The notes under the pieces were generated by a model. The model was not told the DNA's origin and ran no database searches. It was given only the letters and a program-made list of their open reading frames with translations. The position numbers and the translations under genes were made by a program. From a virus: DNA of 52,638 nucleotides. Positions 17,014 to 25,828 of the stretch are shown one piece after another; the first letter of the stretch is position 1; each line of letters starts with the position of its first letter. Location of the stretch: IMG/VR virus record IMGVR_UViG_3300033155_001652, positions 1-52,638 of that record, one strand, 5' to 3'.

Positions 17014-18237
17014 TTAACTTCTACAAAGCTCACGAATGAAAACGTCCCAGAGCTTTTGTTGAGCTTTGTCGTCGTTTCTAAAATTCTGCATAACATCGTC
17101 GTTTATGCGTCCATTGCAAAACTCTGTTTCTCTTTCTTCGTCGTTCTGCGCCCACCCTTCGGGTATTTTCAAGCAGCGGCCTTCTTTACCTGTTGTGAGA
17201 AGCCCATACCTCTTTGCATACATCCACATCGAAGCAGCATTATCTGGATCACCTTTTCGCCGTCCGTGCGTGTTTTTAAGCCAGTACCGATAGGTACCCG
17301 AACGTCCGGGTGGGCAACATGAAGACGTTGTCACCCTATAATCAACCTCTTGATAATCGGGTGTAGCGTCTAGCTTCTTGGCACCTTCCATATCGCTTTT
17401 TTTAAGGTCTGTAAATGTCCCGTCAGACTTCACTGACCGAAATCTCCATTTGCTTTTAGAAGACGAAAACCGAATATCCAAGCTGGTTGCAAAGTTTTGT
17501 CCTTTCCCTCCAGGTAAAGTTTCCGGTATGTATTGACTAAGAGTACCACGAATTTGATTGATAATTATTATCGTAGGCACTTTATTAACGTCTTCAAAGC
17601 CCCTTTGGGAAAGAGCTATAACCCATTTCCTCATAGCTTTATTAACAAGCTTTGCCGAACGCCCTGGCAATTCACCATCTTCTGTTGGTTTTTCAATCTC
17701 AGCACGAGACACCATATGAGCAATAGAGTCAACAATAACAAGGCCAATACCTTGACGAATAGCCATATCAACTAGGTCAATAACCTCATTACCAGAATCA
17801 GGTCGTTGAAATAACACAGCCGACATATCAATGCCATGATCCGTCATCCAATCAATCATTAAAGAATCAGCTAGTTTATTTTCTAAGTCAGCAATAAGCG
17901 TTCCTGCTGGTCGTCTATGACTGCATTTACACGGCCCTCTTGCAAAACAATAGGCGCAGTGTTTTTGCCATGCAGTAATTGTATTTAAGCAAGATCCCGA
18001 TTTTGTTGATCGAGGCGTGCCCCATGCCCTTGATATACGTCCACGGGGCCATCCGCCGAAGGTGGCAATGTCGAGAGCGAAGTTCCCAGTGCTTATCCTT
18101 GGATATTCCCGTGAAGGCATATCTGAAGCCCTGATAATAGATTTGGTCCATCGTTTTTCAGCTTGCAATTGAAATAACTGCAACGGATCAGGCGGAACAG
18201 ATACCTTCGCAGCAACTTTTTTAGTTTTCTTCGCCAT
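17014..18237 (-). CDS. uvsX: UvsX/RecA-family recombinase with Cys-rich insertion
   Basis: A 407-aa strand-exchange ATPase. Walker A is GTPRSTKS (residues 73-80); like GPSKSFKS of T4 UvsX it lacks the usual second Gly, so this is family-typical. A Walker B-like strand, GLVIVDSIAHM, is followed by the TIIIINQIRGT strand with the NQ sensor. A four-Cys insertion (CAYC and CKC, residues 94-105) just after the P-loop may bind zinc. The start was taken at ATG 18237, inside the end of the upstream gene. It acts in recombination-dependent replication with the UvsW-like helicase and SSB. Confidence 0.85.
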   Translation of the reverse strand: MAKKTKKVAAKVSVPPDPLQLFQLQAEKRWTKSIIRASDMPSREYPRISTGNFALDIATFGGWPRGRISRAWGTPRSTKSGSCLNTITAWQKHCAYCFARGPCKCSHRRPAGTLIADLENKLADSLMIDWMTDHGIDMSAVLFQRPDSGNEVIDLVDMAIRQGIGLVIVDSIAHMVSRAEIEKPTEDGELPGRSAKLVNKAMRKWVIALSQRGFEDVNKVPTIIIINQIRGTLSQYIPETLPGGKGQNFATSLDIRFSSSKSKWRFRSVKSDGTFTDLKKSDMEGAKKLDATPDYQEVDYRVTTSSCCPPGRSGTYRYWLKNTHGRRKGDPDNAASMWMYAKRYGLLTTGKEGRCLKIPEGWAQNDEERETEFCNGRINDDVMQNFRNDDKAQQKLWDVFIRELCRS

Positions 18238-18433
18238 TATCCCCATCCCACTCAACATTGTTATCTATTAACCAAGTAGCGTCGGGGTCAGGCACATAAG
18301 TAATATCCACTTCCCCATTTGCTGTCACAAGCCATCCTTCTGGCGTTCTCGCTATATATAAGGAAGGAAAGTTATAACGACTCCAGCCATCCGGCCCTTC
18401 CTGCTCAACTCTCTCCCAAATGAGCTTCTTCAT
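18221..18433 (-). CDS. Small hypothetical protein
   Basis: A 70-aa acidic protein with four Trp and a beta-like pattern (YIARTPEGWLVTANGEVDIT), and a strong AAGGGG RBS. The end overlaps the start of the uvsX-like gene by 17 bp, suggesting coupling. Not recognised. Confidence 0.6.
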   Translation of the reverse strand: MKKLIWERVEQEGPDGWSRYNFPSLYIARTPEGWLVTANGEVDITYVPDPDATWLIDNNVEWDGDNGEEN

Positions 18434-18442
18434 TTGTTCCCC

Positions 18443-18787
18443 TTATAAATCCCGAAGTGAACCAAGAAATTCTCTCATCTCAGGTAACTCCCCGACGAGA
18501 TGTTGCTTTGCCCGCTCGTAGGCTTCAACTCCTGCTTCTTCAATGAATTCTTTGTAGGCTGGAATTGAGTATTCAATGGCAACAGTGATGCTCTGGTAGG
18601 ATCGGGACATGGTGACTCCAACTCTAGCCGTTGCGAGCGCCGGAGTCGTCGCGAACGAATGTATCTCAACAATCTCTTCGTCTCCAACATCGTCCTCATC
18701 CTTAGCCTTACCCCTTGTCATCTTCACCTTACGAAAAACTTTAAGCTTAGTCGGAACGATCTTACACTCAGGTGTTGTTTCCTTCAT
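18443..18787 (-). CDS. Hypothetical protein in recombination operon
   Basis: A 114-aa protein with a basic N-terminal part, an acidic stretch (KDEDDVGDEE) and a C-terminal alpha/beta region. One segment (ARVGVTMSRSYQSITVAIEY) looks like two strands, followed by a long helix. ATG overlaps the helicase stop (ATGA) and GAGGG lies upstream. Its position between the UvsW-like helicase and UvsX suggests a part in replication or recombination, but nothing in the sequence shows it. Confidence 0.6.
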   Translation of the reverse strand: MKETTPECKIVPTKLKVFRKVKMTRGKAKDEDDVGDEEIVEIHSFATTPALATARVGVTMSRSYQSITVAIEYSIPAYKEFIEEAGVEAYERAKQHLVGELPEMREFLGSLRDL

Positions 18788-20235
18788 TTTTTCCCTCTTG
18801 ACGTAGATTTTCTACTTTTTGATATTACATTATTCTTTTTAACTTGGGTTACCTCACAACCTAAATCCTCGTAAGCCCAAATCCGCCTATCTGCTTGTTC
18901 TGAGGCGTATTTGACTCCTGATTCAGTAATGTCAACCCACATTAAAGACTTTCTACCTTCTGGCCCCTTATCGCGAAGTCGCCCTATGGGTTGGAGCGGT
19001 TTTGCTAATGGTGTCACCGCAAAGCCTGTATCTAAGTGAGGCGCGTTGAATGCGGTGGACGCCATTGAATAAGTCGAGAAAATAAAGTCGGCACCTAGAG
19101 CTTCTTCGAGCGTGGCAATTCTTTTCCTCATGTCTTTAGGCTCGCCTTTTTGCTTGCTCTTAGAGATAAAGAGAGCTGATTTTGTCTCAATCTTGGCCTT
19201 TTCCATCTCTTTATCGAAAACTTCTTTCAGTTGTAAAAGATGTTTTCTGTAATGAGAAAAGACGATGGCTTTCCGGCCTTTTTTCCTGGCGTCTACAAGG
19301 AGTTTGCCGATCATGACATTGCGTCCGTGATCTTTTGACACAACCATCCGATACTTAGTCAACTCAGGCTTTTGAGAAGGCCAAGCGGCGTATGAACCTC
19401 TCTTATATGTAGTTTCGTATTCAACAAGTATGACTTTTGGTTTGGCGATGTTTTCGGTCTTATTAATAGTATGCCCAACAGCCCCGAAGTTCCAAGAGAT
19501 GATAGAACCTAAACCATCTTGGCGACTTTCATCCGCGCTCATTCCTAATCTATATCGAGCTGGAAATCTCTGGAGAATCGTCTGCCATACAGGTGCGCCA
19601 TAACGATGGACTTCATCAGCAACAATAACCCCAAATTGTTCAAAAAGCTCAGGTGGAAATTCTCGACCAGAGTAGAGAGTTTGCACCGTCATTATGGTGA
19701 TAGCTTTACCTAAATCGCACCGACCCTCTTTAACAATTCCAATGTCCTCTGGCTTGATACCAAAACATAACTCAGCATGTTCAACCCAATTGTCAATCAT
19801 ATGTTCGGCATAAACTAGAACACCTATAGACTTCTTGAATCTCGCAGCAACAGCGTATCCCAGAATAGTCTTACCACACCCTGTAAAAGCCTTCAGGATG
19901 CCAGCCTTATAGTCAGACAGATGGGCATACATCTTATCAACAGCCTCTGGCTGTCCTCGTTTCGGATCAAGAGTGACTTTCAAATCAAAAGTCTCATCCA
20001 ACCCTGTAACGTCTCTCTGTTCAGACTTCAAGTATAAATCGTGGTCAAAGTATCTTGGCATCCATAACCAGTCGCCATCTTTGACATAGCATTTCACAGT
20101 CTCGTCTGAACCTTTATACTTGCGTTGAGTAAGTGTTAATTGCTGAATCAAATAATTCTTATCTCTGCTTTTTAAGTCTGGTAAATAAACCACAACTCCT
20201 GATTTCGCTAATGATTCTATATTTACCGGCTTCAC
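18784..20235 (-). CDS. SF2 DNA helicase, UvsW-like
   Basis: About 483 aa from GTG 20235. Motif I is FTGCGKT, motif II is VADEVH, motif III-like is RYRLGMSAD, and motif VI is PIGRLRD (QxxGR). Motif Ia/Ib and the linker IVFSHYRKHL support an SF2 translocase. The family unwinds branched DNA in recombination-dependent replication. The frame also opens from ATG 20280, but GTG 20235 has GGAGG 7 nt upstream, and the CGGTATAAC motif at 20263-20271 would then lie in the leader as it does for other genes. Its neighbours are the polymerase upstream and UvsX downstream. Confidence 0.85.
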   Translation of the reverse strand: MKPVNIESLAKSGVVVYLPDLKSRDKNYLIQQLTLTQRKYKGSDETVKCYVKDGDWLWMPRYFDHDLYLKSEQRDVTGLDETFDLKVTLDPKRGQPEAVDKMYAHLSDYKAGILKAFTGCGKTILGYAVAARFKKSIGVLVYAEHMIDNWVEHAELCFGIKPEDIGIVKEGRCDLGKAITIMTVQTLYSGREFPPELFEQFGVIVADEVHRYGAPVWQTILQRFPARYRLGMSADESRQDGLGSIISWNFGAVGHTINKTENIAKPKVILVEYETTYKRGSYAAWPSQKPELTKYRMVVSKDHGRNVMIGKLLVDARKKGRKAIVFSHYRKHLLQLKEVFDKEMEKAKIETKSALFISKSKQKGEPKDMRKRIATLEEALGADFIFSTYSMASTAFNAPHLDTGFAVTPLAKPLQPIGRLRDKGPEGRKSLMWVDITESGVKYASEQADRRIWAYEDLGCEVTQVKKNNVISKSRKSTSRGKK

Positions 20236-20262
20236 CACTATACCTCCATAACAGTCTATGTA

Positions 20263-20271
20263 GTTATACCG
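20263..20271 (-). promoter_or_regulatory. CGGTATAAC promoter-like motif, copy B
   Basis: CGGTATAACTACATAG on the minus strand, 28 bases before GTG 20235 of the helicase gene. It lies in a gap after the polymerase terminator. No -35 box is evident. Confidence 0.5.
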
Positions 20272-20319
20272 CCAAGACATAAGATTCGACGAAGATATTT
20301 ATTAAGTTTTTATGAATAC

Positions 20320-20340
20320 AAAATTCGCTGTTCGCGAATA
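20320..20340 (-). terminator. Possible weak terminator after DNA polymerase gene
   Basis: On the minus strand ATTCGC, a 5-base loop and GCGAAT are followed by TTTG. The stem is only 6 bp, so efficiency is uncertain. It is 18 bases past the polymerase stop. Confidence 0.35.
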
Positions 20341-20357
20341 GCAAATACTTTTAGTCA

Positions 20358-22652
20358 TTAATGTATACAATCCCAGGTTCTACCCGACTGACATGTAGCC
20401 GTTAAGGGGACCAGAAGCTCTGCGGCACTACAAAAAGACCCCTCCACCATATCCTTAATTTCCCTGTCAAGACAAGTCGGGCCTGCCATAATTATCTCGT
20501 CATGAATTTGAATAAGGAATTTAACTCTTTTCCATTGTTTCCTGGTTGCTACACCGCCAAATTCAACCTTATTAGAACGTCTACGCATTATCCCCCTCAT
20601 AGCAATCTTCATAATATCTTGAGAAGATCCTGAAACAGCAAACTGAATAGACTGTGTGACAGCTTTGAATTCATTAAACTTATACTCTTTATGAAGACGC
20701 CTTCGCCTTCCTGTAATCGTTGTAGTTACGAAATTATTTCTTGGTAACCTAACAGCATGTTTTTCATGAAATTCTTTAATACCATAATAAGATCGAAACC
20801 ATTTATAAGACAGCTTTTGAGCATAAACTTTGCGGGGAACGCCTCGACTATCATAAAGACCAGCATTTGAGCAAAACGTGTATGCACCCATTCGATAAAG
20901 AAGACCAAAATTAAGCGTCTTAGCTAACTGGCGGGGAACTCCAACGTCCTCGGCGGTCCTTTGGTGAATATCGCAGTGACGGCACCGACCGCTATCCTTA
21001 TATAAATCGCAACCACCTATTCCTTCACGACAAACATTTCCAGCACGGTATACCTCAAGCATACTTTTATCTTTAGATAAATGAGCCGCAACCTTTAACT
21101 CAATCTGATCATAGTCGCAACCGAATAGGCGCATGTCACACTCACCCGATAAGACCGATTCTTCTAAACCTGAACAGAATGCCTTACGGATCAATCCTTT
21201 CTCTCTTGGTTGATTCATAAGATTTACAGGGTTTGAACTGCTGAGACGACCAATAACGGTGCCAGTCTGATTAAAATGAGCGTAGAGCCTACCGTCCGGT
21301 TCTTGTTCGACCACCTTGATGATCTTTTTAGCAAATGTAGCGTCAATGGTATCGCGGCTTCTCCAATCTAAGATGCCTTTAACAATGATAGGCTCGGCAA
21401 CTTTGAACCGTTGTAAGACTTTATTACTCGTCGGCAACTTTCCACCTGGAGTCCTTTGTAGATCGTCACCTTCTAATTCAAGCCCACCAAGCTCAGGAGT
21501 GGAATACAAGAGATGAGCTACATCTTGAGGCGAATTGAAGTTAGGCGGCTTTGCCGACCAATCTCTTCTCGCTTCCCCTTTTTTTACACTCGAAGCACCT
21601 TCTTTTGAACCATCCCCCCAACCAAATAAAACCTGTCCATCCAAAGCAAGCTCGCTATCTTTTGGGTCAGGCAGTCGTCTCAAAAGCTCTTTAGTGACGC
21701 TCTTATAAATCTCGATCTTCTCTTCCCCTAGACGCTTACTGACACAATCTAAATGCTCCCAATCTATGAAGACGCCTTCACCCTCCATCTCAGTAATAAT
21801 CTTAGTGATGGGCATCTCAATATTCCAAAACACCTTTTCAAGTCTACCGCTTGGATCTTGACGACGAATTGATTTCATTGACCAATCAAACAGCTTCCAG
21901 GTCCATTCGACATCGTCCATTGCATACGCGCCAAGGGGCATACATGACCAATCGTCGGAAAAGTATTCGTCATTGTCTACCTTCCGTCGTCTTCGGGCGC
22001 TAACGGCGCTTCTGGTCCCGTCACCCCAGCCAAAACCAAGGCGATCCGTGTAATTCACCATAGCCTCTTTATACGACGTCATCTTATACTTAAAAACCCG
22101 CTCGACGCTTTGCTTCAAACCATACCGGCGCAAGGTTTCGTTATGAATATAGTGAGCGACCATTGAGTCGGCCCACTTACACAAGATGGGTATACCTTCT
22201 TCAAGACCACTTGCTTGTCGAATAAAGCTGGCGTCAAATTTAATATGATGCGCCAAGCAGGTTATGGAAGGTATCGAGAATAACTCTCTGAGACCCTCCA
22301 TTATTTCCTCTTGATCGAGTGGTTCCCTTAGTGACTCCCATTCCTGTTGCACTTTTGAATTGCAAACAGGGCATTTATTAGTGGCCTTGATTCTAAGAGC
22401 TTCCCAATCGCAATGAGTGCAGGAAGCACGAACGACCACCATGGTATCCTTTACGAATGGATACCAAACCCTTTCTGCTGGCAGGTCTTTTACGGGGGGA
22501 AGATAAAAGGAGATACCGTCAATACGGTCGCGACGGGGGTTTAGACCTGTTGTCTCAAGGTCGAACGTAAATATTTCGCGCTTCTCAGCGCCTTTGATCA
22601 AATCCGAGATTTTCATAATCCCTAGATCAGAAAACTCCTCGATGGATACCAT
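20358..22652 (-). CDS. polA: Family A DNA polymerase with 3'-5' exonuclease and zinc-binding insertions
   Basis: A 764-aa replicative polymerase. The exonuclease domain begins with FDLETTGLNPRRD (residues 30-42) and the polymerase has motif A GCDYDQIELKVAAHLSKD, motif B RQLAKTLNFGLLYRMGA and motif C QIHDE. Two Cys clusters look inserted. One is CTHC and CPVC at residues 78-97 in the exonuclease domain. The other is CREGIGGC and CRHC just before DIHQRTA in the fingers. The RBS is GGAGG, 5 nt before ATG. HU and SSB are encoded upstream. Zinc binding is inferred from Cys spacing. Confidence 0.93.
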   Translation of the reverse strand: MVSIEEFSDLGIMKISDLIKGAEKREIFTFDLETTGLNPRRDRIDGISFYLPPVKDLPAERVWYPFVKDTMVVVRASCTHCDWEALRIKATNKCPVCNSKVQQEWESLREPLDQEEIMEGLRELFSIPSITCLAHHIKFDASFIRQASGLEEGIPILCKWADSMVAHYIHNETLRRYGLKQSVERVFKYKMTSYKEAMVNYTDRLGFGWGDGTRSAVSARRRRKVDNDEYFSDDWSCMPLGAYAMDDVEWTWKLFDWSMKSIRRQDPSGRLEKVFWNIEMPITKIITEMEGEGVFIDWEHLDCVSKRLGEEKIEIYKSVTKELLRRLPDPKDSELALDGQVLFGWGDGSKEGASSVKKGEARRDWSAKPPNFNSPQDVAHLLYSTPELGGLELEGDDLQRTPGGKLPTSNKVLQRFKVAEPIIVKGILDWRSRDTIDATFAKKIIKVVEQEPDGRLYAHFNQTGTVIGRLSSSNPVNLMNQPREKGLIRKAFCSGLEESVLSGECDMRLFGCDYDQIELKVAAHLSKDKSMLEVYRAGNVCREGIGGCDLYKDSGRCRHCDIHQRTAEDVGVPRQLAKTLNFGLLYRMGAYTFCSNAGLYDSRGVPRKVYAQKLSYKWFRSYYGIKEFHEKHAVRLPRNNFVTTTITGRRRRLHKEYKFNEFKAVTQSIQFAVSGSSQDIMKIAMRGIMRRRSNKVEFGGVATRKQWKRVKFLIQIHDEIIMAGPTCLDREIKDMVEGSFCSAAELLVPLTATCQSGRTWDCIH

Positions 22653-22686
22653 CGCAAGCCTCCGTTTTCATTGTTTGTGTAAGGAT

Positions 22687-22977
22687 TTATCGCCGCTTTT
22701 TATCAACGAATGTTTTAAGAGCGGAACCGCACTTAAAGCTAACCGTCTTTGAAGCTTTGATCATAATTGATTCCCCTGTTTTCGGGTTTCTCCCTTTACG
22801 TTTTTTACGTTTCTTGACATTGAAAGAACCAAATCCAATAAGCTGGACCTGACCGTCTTCTTTAAGACCATTGGTGATAGACTCTAAAACTGTTTCTAAA
22901 ACCCGACCCGCTGCCGCTTTAGATGGAATTTCACTGCTATTTTCCATAATAGCAGTTACAAGCTCTTGCTTATTCAT
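22687..22977 (-). CDS. HU-family histone-like DNA-binding protein
   Basis: A 96-aa protein matching HU/IHF length. It has an N-terminal helical dimer part (MNKQELVTAIMEN) and the signature GFGSFNVKKRKKRKGRNPKT followed by GESIMIKASKTVSFKCG, with the DNA-binding arm lysine/arginine-rich. ATG 22977 has AAAGGA 8 nt upstream; longer frames lack a site. It bends DNA at origins and in recombination. It sits between SSB and polymerase genes in the replication operon. Confidence 0.9.
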   Translation of the reverse strand: MNKQELVTAIMENSSEIPSKAAAGRVLETVLESITNGLKEDGQVQLIGFGSFNVKKRKKRKGRNPKTGESIMIKASKTVSFKCGSALKTFVDKKRR

Positions 22978-23071
22978 TTTTGGTTCCTTTCGATGAACCT
23001 GAAAAGATTGTTTTAATTGACCCAACCCATTTCGATACCGTCAGGCCAACTAAAACGAGTTTAACAATTTA

Positions 23072-23893
23072 TCAGAACGGTACTTCTTCTTCCGGTGCTG
23101 ATCGTCTGCTTTTCTTTTTAGGCTCAGGCTTATCCCACTTGTTTGGTGGGGCTACATGACCTTCAAGATCACGAGCTAACTCTTCCATCGCCTCATACGA
23201 ATAGGGAGCAAACAGTTGATCGTAAGAGACGGGCTGAATGTACTCTTCAGGGGAAATCCCCTTACGGGCAGCGGTCTCCTCAAATTCCTTTAGCATCTCT
23301 TCTTCAGTCAAGCGTTTCGTAGGTGTGTGGGCGCTACCAATACGAGGTGACTTTTGCTCTTTGTTGCGCCTAACACGAATCTGATATCCTCGGAAGTCGG
23401 CACCTACACCGCCATCCTCCTCATCATCGTCCATCATTTGCTCAAAATCTGGAACTTTTCCCTTATGAATCAACAATACGCGCCGATTATCCTTATAAAC
23501 GGTACCGGCGTTACGTCCTTCATCGGGAATGAATTCTGTACGATCAATACAGGAGCCAACAAGATACCAAGTAGGGTCGCCTACTTGGTCACACAAAGGG
23601 CATCCTTTGCTATCTACATGCGCTCTACAAACAGCGTAGTTATCCCTGGACTTCTCAAAATAGAACCGTGGATGCAATAATAGGTTGTAACCCAAACAAC
23701 CCTTGTCTAACATCACGATGTTAGTCTTCCGGTCATTAAAGATGTAGAAAGGTTTGATTCTTTTACGACCTGAATCAAATACCTCATACATATGAAATGG
23801 ATGTTCCTCGAATTTATCCGAGTCCACTTTTCGTCTCGTTGGAGGGGGACCACCACCTGGACCCCAGTACTCTCTTTTTGTTGACTTGCTCAT
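23072..23893 (-). CDS. Single-stranded DNA-binding protein, gp32-like
   Basis: About 273 aa. A central domain with a Cys pair (CPLC, about residue 95) and an upstream Cys/His resembles the zinc-containing OB fold of T4 gp32. The C-terminal tail is charged and ends in EEEVPF, the acidic tip that recruits partners in phage SSBs. A Lys/Arg-rich stretch (KPEPKKKSRRSA) precedes it. ATG 23893 follows AAGGAG by 7 nt. A CGGTATAAC motif (copy C) is 44 nt upstream. It coats ssDNA during replication and recombination. Confidence 0.8.
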   Translation of the reverse strand: MSKSTKREYWGPGGGPPPTRRKVDSDKFEEHPFHMYEVFDSGRKRIKPFYIFNDRKTNIVMLDKGCLGYNLLLHPRFYFEKSRDNYAVCRAHVDSKGCPLCDQVGDPTWYLVGSCIDRTEFIPDEGRNAGTVYKDNRRVLLIHKGKVPDFEQMMDDDEEDGGVGADFRGYQIRVRRNKEQKSPRIGSAHTPTKRLTEEEMLKEFEETAARKGISPEEYIQPVSYDQLFAPYSYEAMEELARDLEGHVAPPNKWDKPEPKKKSRRSAPEEEVPF

Positions 23894-23936
23894 TGAGCTT
23901 CTCCTTGAATCCTGCACCATTGCTAGATCCTATAAT

Positions 23937-23945
23937 GTTATACCG
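23937..23945 (-). promoter_or_regulatory. CGGTATAAC promoter-like motif, copy C
   Basis: CGGTATAACATTATAG on the minus strand, about 44 bases before the SSB start codon. It is identical over 16 bases to copy A, which supports a sequence-specific site rather than chance. Confidence 0.5.
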
Positions 23946-23959
23946 CTAACAAAAGTAAT

Positions 23960-25828
23960 CTAGCGATAAAAAATAGATGTTTCTCGTAAAACTTTTCGTA
24001 GTAGTACAAAAAACTGTTCGGCCATATCTTCGATTTTCGATACGACAACATAATTCGCAAAATAATTCTTGACGTGATCTGTACCCATGCCGACGCCTAT
24101 TACTGACACACCCGCTTTCTCTACCCTCTCTACTGATCTTTTAAGATGCGAGTCCAATACAGAGCAGGTCTCTGGAGTTGAAGCCGGTACGCCGTCGCTG
24201 AACATAATAATAATAGGCTTCGCCCCTACAGCAGCTTGAGACAACACCCTATGAGCCGCCCATAACAAACCTTCACCATCCACATTTTGATCCGCATAAT
24301 TCATCTTACCCAACGCAACAAAGCGGTCTCTCGATTGGTTATACCCTTCTCTAACCTGCTTAACTACTAGATGTAGAAGAGGTCGAACACGATCATAGGC
24401 ACCACCCATAGATTTATGCTTAGAGTAAATATCCCCGCTAAAATAATCCCGTGTCGTAAAACCCAAGCATTCATGATCAACATTAATCAAGTCAAGTGTC
24501 TGAGACATCGCCGCTGCACATTGAGCGGCCAGATAAATGTTCTTGTAAGCGCCGGTACGAACATACATCGATGAAGAACAATCAACGAGTAGGCTAACAA
24601 AGGCATTAACAACAATCGCAGGGGTACGATTCTTAAAAACCCTATTCGACCCAAACGCAACCTTAAATAATGATCGTCCGTCGATCTTACCCTTCTTTTT
24701 ATGTCTCACAACCTTCCGACCTACCCCTTGGAATTCCATAAGAGTCTTCCGGCGCAAAACAGGCACTGTTGCCTTAACCGAATGCAGAAACTCTTCCCTG
24801 TCTCTCCAACGAACCGAGTTAGAGTCTATGACCCTGACTACGTCTTGATCCGTATCTGCGAGATAAAAGTCACGCGAAGTAAACTTTTTATCACTAACAA
24901 TACTCTTGCGAACATCCGCGATAGCAGAATCCTTAAGCAATTTAGCTAACTTACGAAACTCTTTTTTTGTCGGGTCTGATTCGCTTTCAGAGGGAGCTTT
25001 ATCCTCCGATGTTGACGACAAGTCTTTATCCTCACTAATTTCGCTTTCATCCGGCTTGCCAGCATCTCCTTCTGAAGAAGATTTGTCCTTCTCACCTTCA
25101 GGCTTTTCGGGGCTTGCAGACGGTTTTTTTCCTTTTTTGCCCTTCTTGGGGGTGTCCTTCTCGCTATTAGTTCGCACCTTTTTGCAATCTGCGCTTTTCT
25201 TTTTGGGCGACTTTGTATCCGACTTAGCCCAATGCGACCAACGTTCTTTTAACTCTTTAGACTTTGTCACAACCTCATAAGTCGTGGGCAATCCTTTAAG
25301 AGTAGGAATGATGTCATCAATCTCATCGAACAATTCATCAACGTCTTCGCCAACCATACGAAGCACTTTTGACCGCTCGTGACCGAAGGTAAGAAGGGTT
25401 ACACCAGCGAGGGCGCGGCGTCTCTTCGATTCTTCTGAGCTATCCCTGCTCTCCCTGATGCGATCAATAGCTCGTCCTCCACTATTAGCTAGATTCTCAC
25501 CGCAACCGTAGTATTCGTCAGTTATGAGTTTTTCTATCCTGCCATCCTCGACAACATTAATCAAAAGCTTAAGAAACGGACATTTAATATCTTCAAGAGC
25601 TGTAATATCTGTATGCTTAAAGTGTCCTGACTCATGATCACAGTCACCACGAAGATCCTCTAAATCTATGGAGCTTAATTCGTCGGGTGTAGGACGAAGA
25701 TGCATAACCCTGTTTTTTAAGTCAGCATAAGGCGCGTCCTTAGCGTCATAAACAACATGAACGTCCATCCCAGCCAAACTAGAAGCAGTAACTCCTTGAG
25801 CCGACTCAATATACTGTTTAGGTCTCAC
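23960..25828 (-). CDS. CobT-like protein: HExxH motif plus VWA domain
   Basis: A 622-aa protein from GTG 25828, whose GTGA overlaps the AAA+ gene stop. An HESGH motif (residues 65-69, HExxH type) suggests a metallopeptidase-like N-terminal domain. A long Lys/Ser/Glu-rich linker (about residues 195-295) follows. The C-terminal von Willebrand A domain has a MIDAS motif (VDCSSSM, about 425) and SDGVP. CobT of aerobic cobaltochelatase and phage relatives share the VWA with an AAA+ partner. With CobN absent from this window, a chaperone-like or remodelling role is as likely as cobalt chelation. Confidence 0.75.
   Translation of the reverse strand: MRPKQYIESAQGVTASSLAGMDVHVVYDAKDAPYADLKNRVMHLRPTPDELSSIDLEDLRGDCDHESGHFKHTDITALEDIKCPFLKLLINVVEDGRIEKLITDEYYGCGENLANSGGRAIDRIRESRDSSEESKRRRALAGVTLLTFGHERSKVLRMVGEDVDELFDEIDDIIPTLKGLPTTYEVVTKSKELKERWSHWAKSDTKSPKKKSADCKKVRTNSEKDTPKKGKKGKKPSASPEKPEGEKDKSSSEGDAGKPDESEISEDKDLSSTSEDKAPSESESDPTKKEFRKLAKLLKDSAIADVRKSIVSDKKFTSRDFYLADTDQDVVRVIDSNSVRWRDREEFLHSVKATVPVLRRKTLMEFQGVGRKVVRHKKKGKIDGRSLFKVAFGSNRVFKNRTPAIVVNAFVSLLVDCSSSMYVRTGAYKNIYLAAQCAAAMSQTLDLINVDHECLGFTTRDYFSGDIYSKHKSMGGAYDRVRPLLHLVVKQVREGYNQSRDRFVALGKMNYADQNVDGEGLLWAAHRVLSQAAVGAKPIIIMFSDGVPASTPETCSVLDSHLKRSVERVEKAGVSVIGVGMGTDHVKNYFANYVVVSKIEDMAEQFFVLLRKVLRETSIFYR

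Noticed and set aside
17990-18025. Inactive Walker A in the UvsX-like protein
   Set aside because: GTPRSTKS lacks the second Gly, but T4 UvsX has GPSKSFKS, so this is usual for the family.
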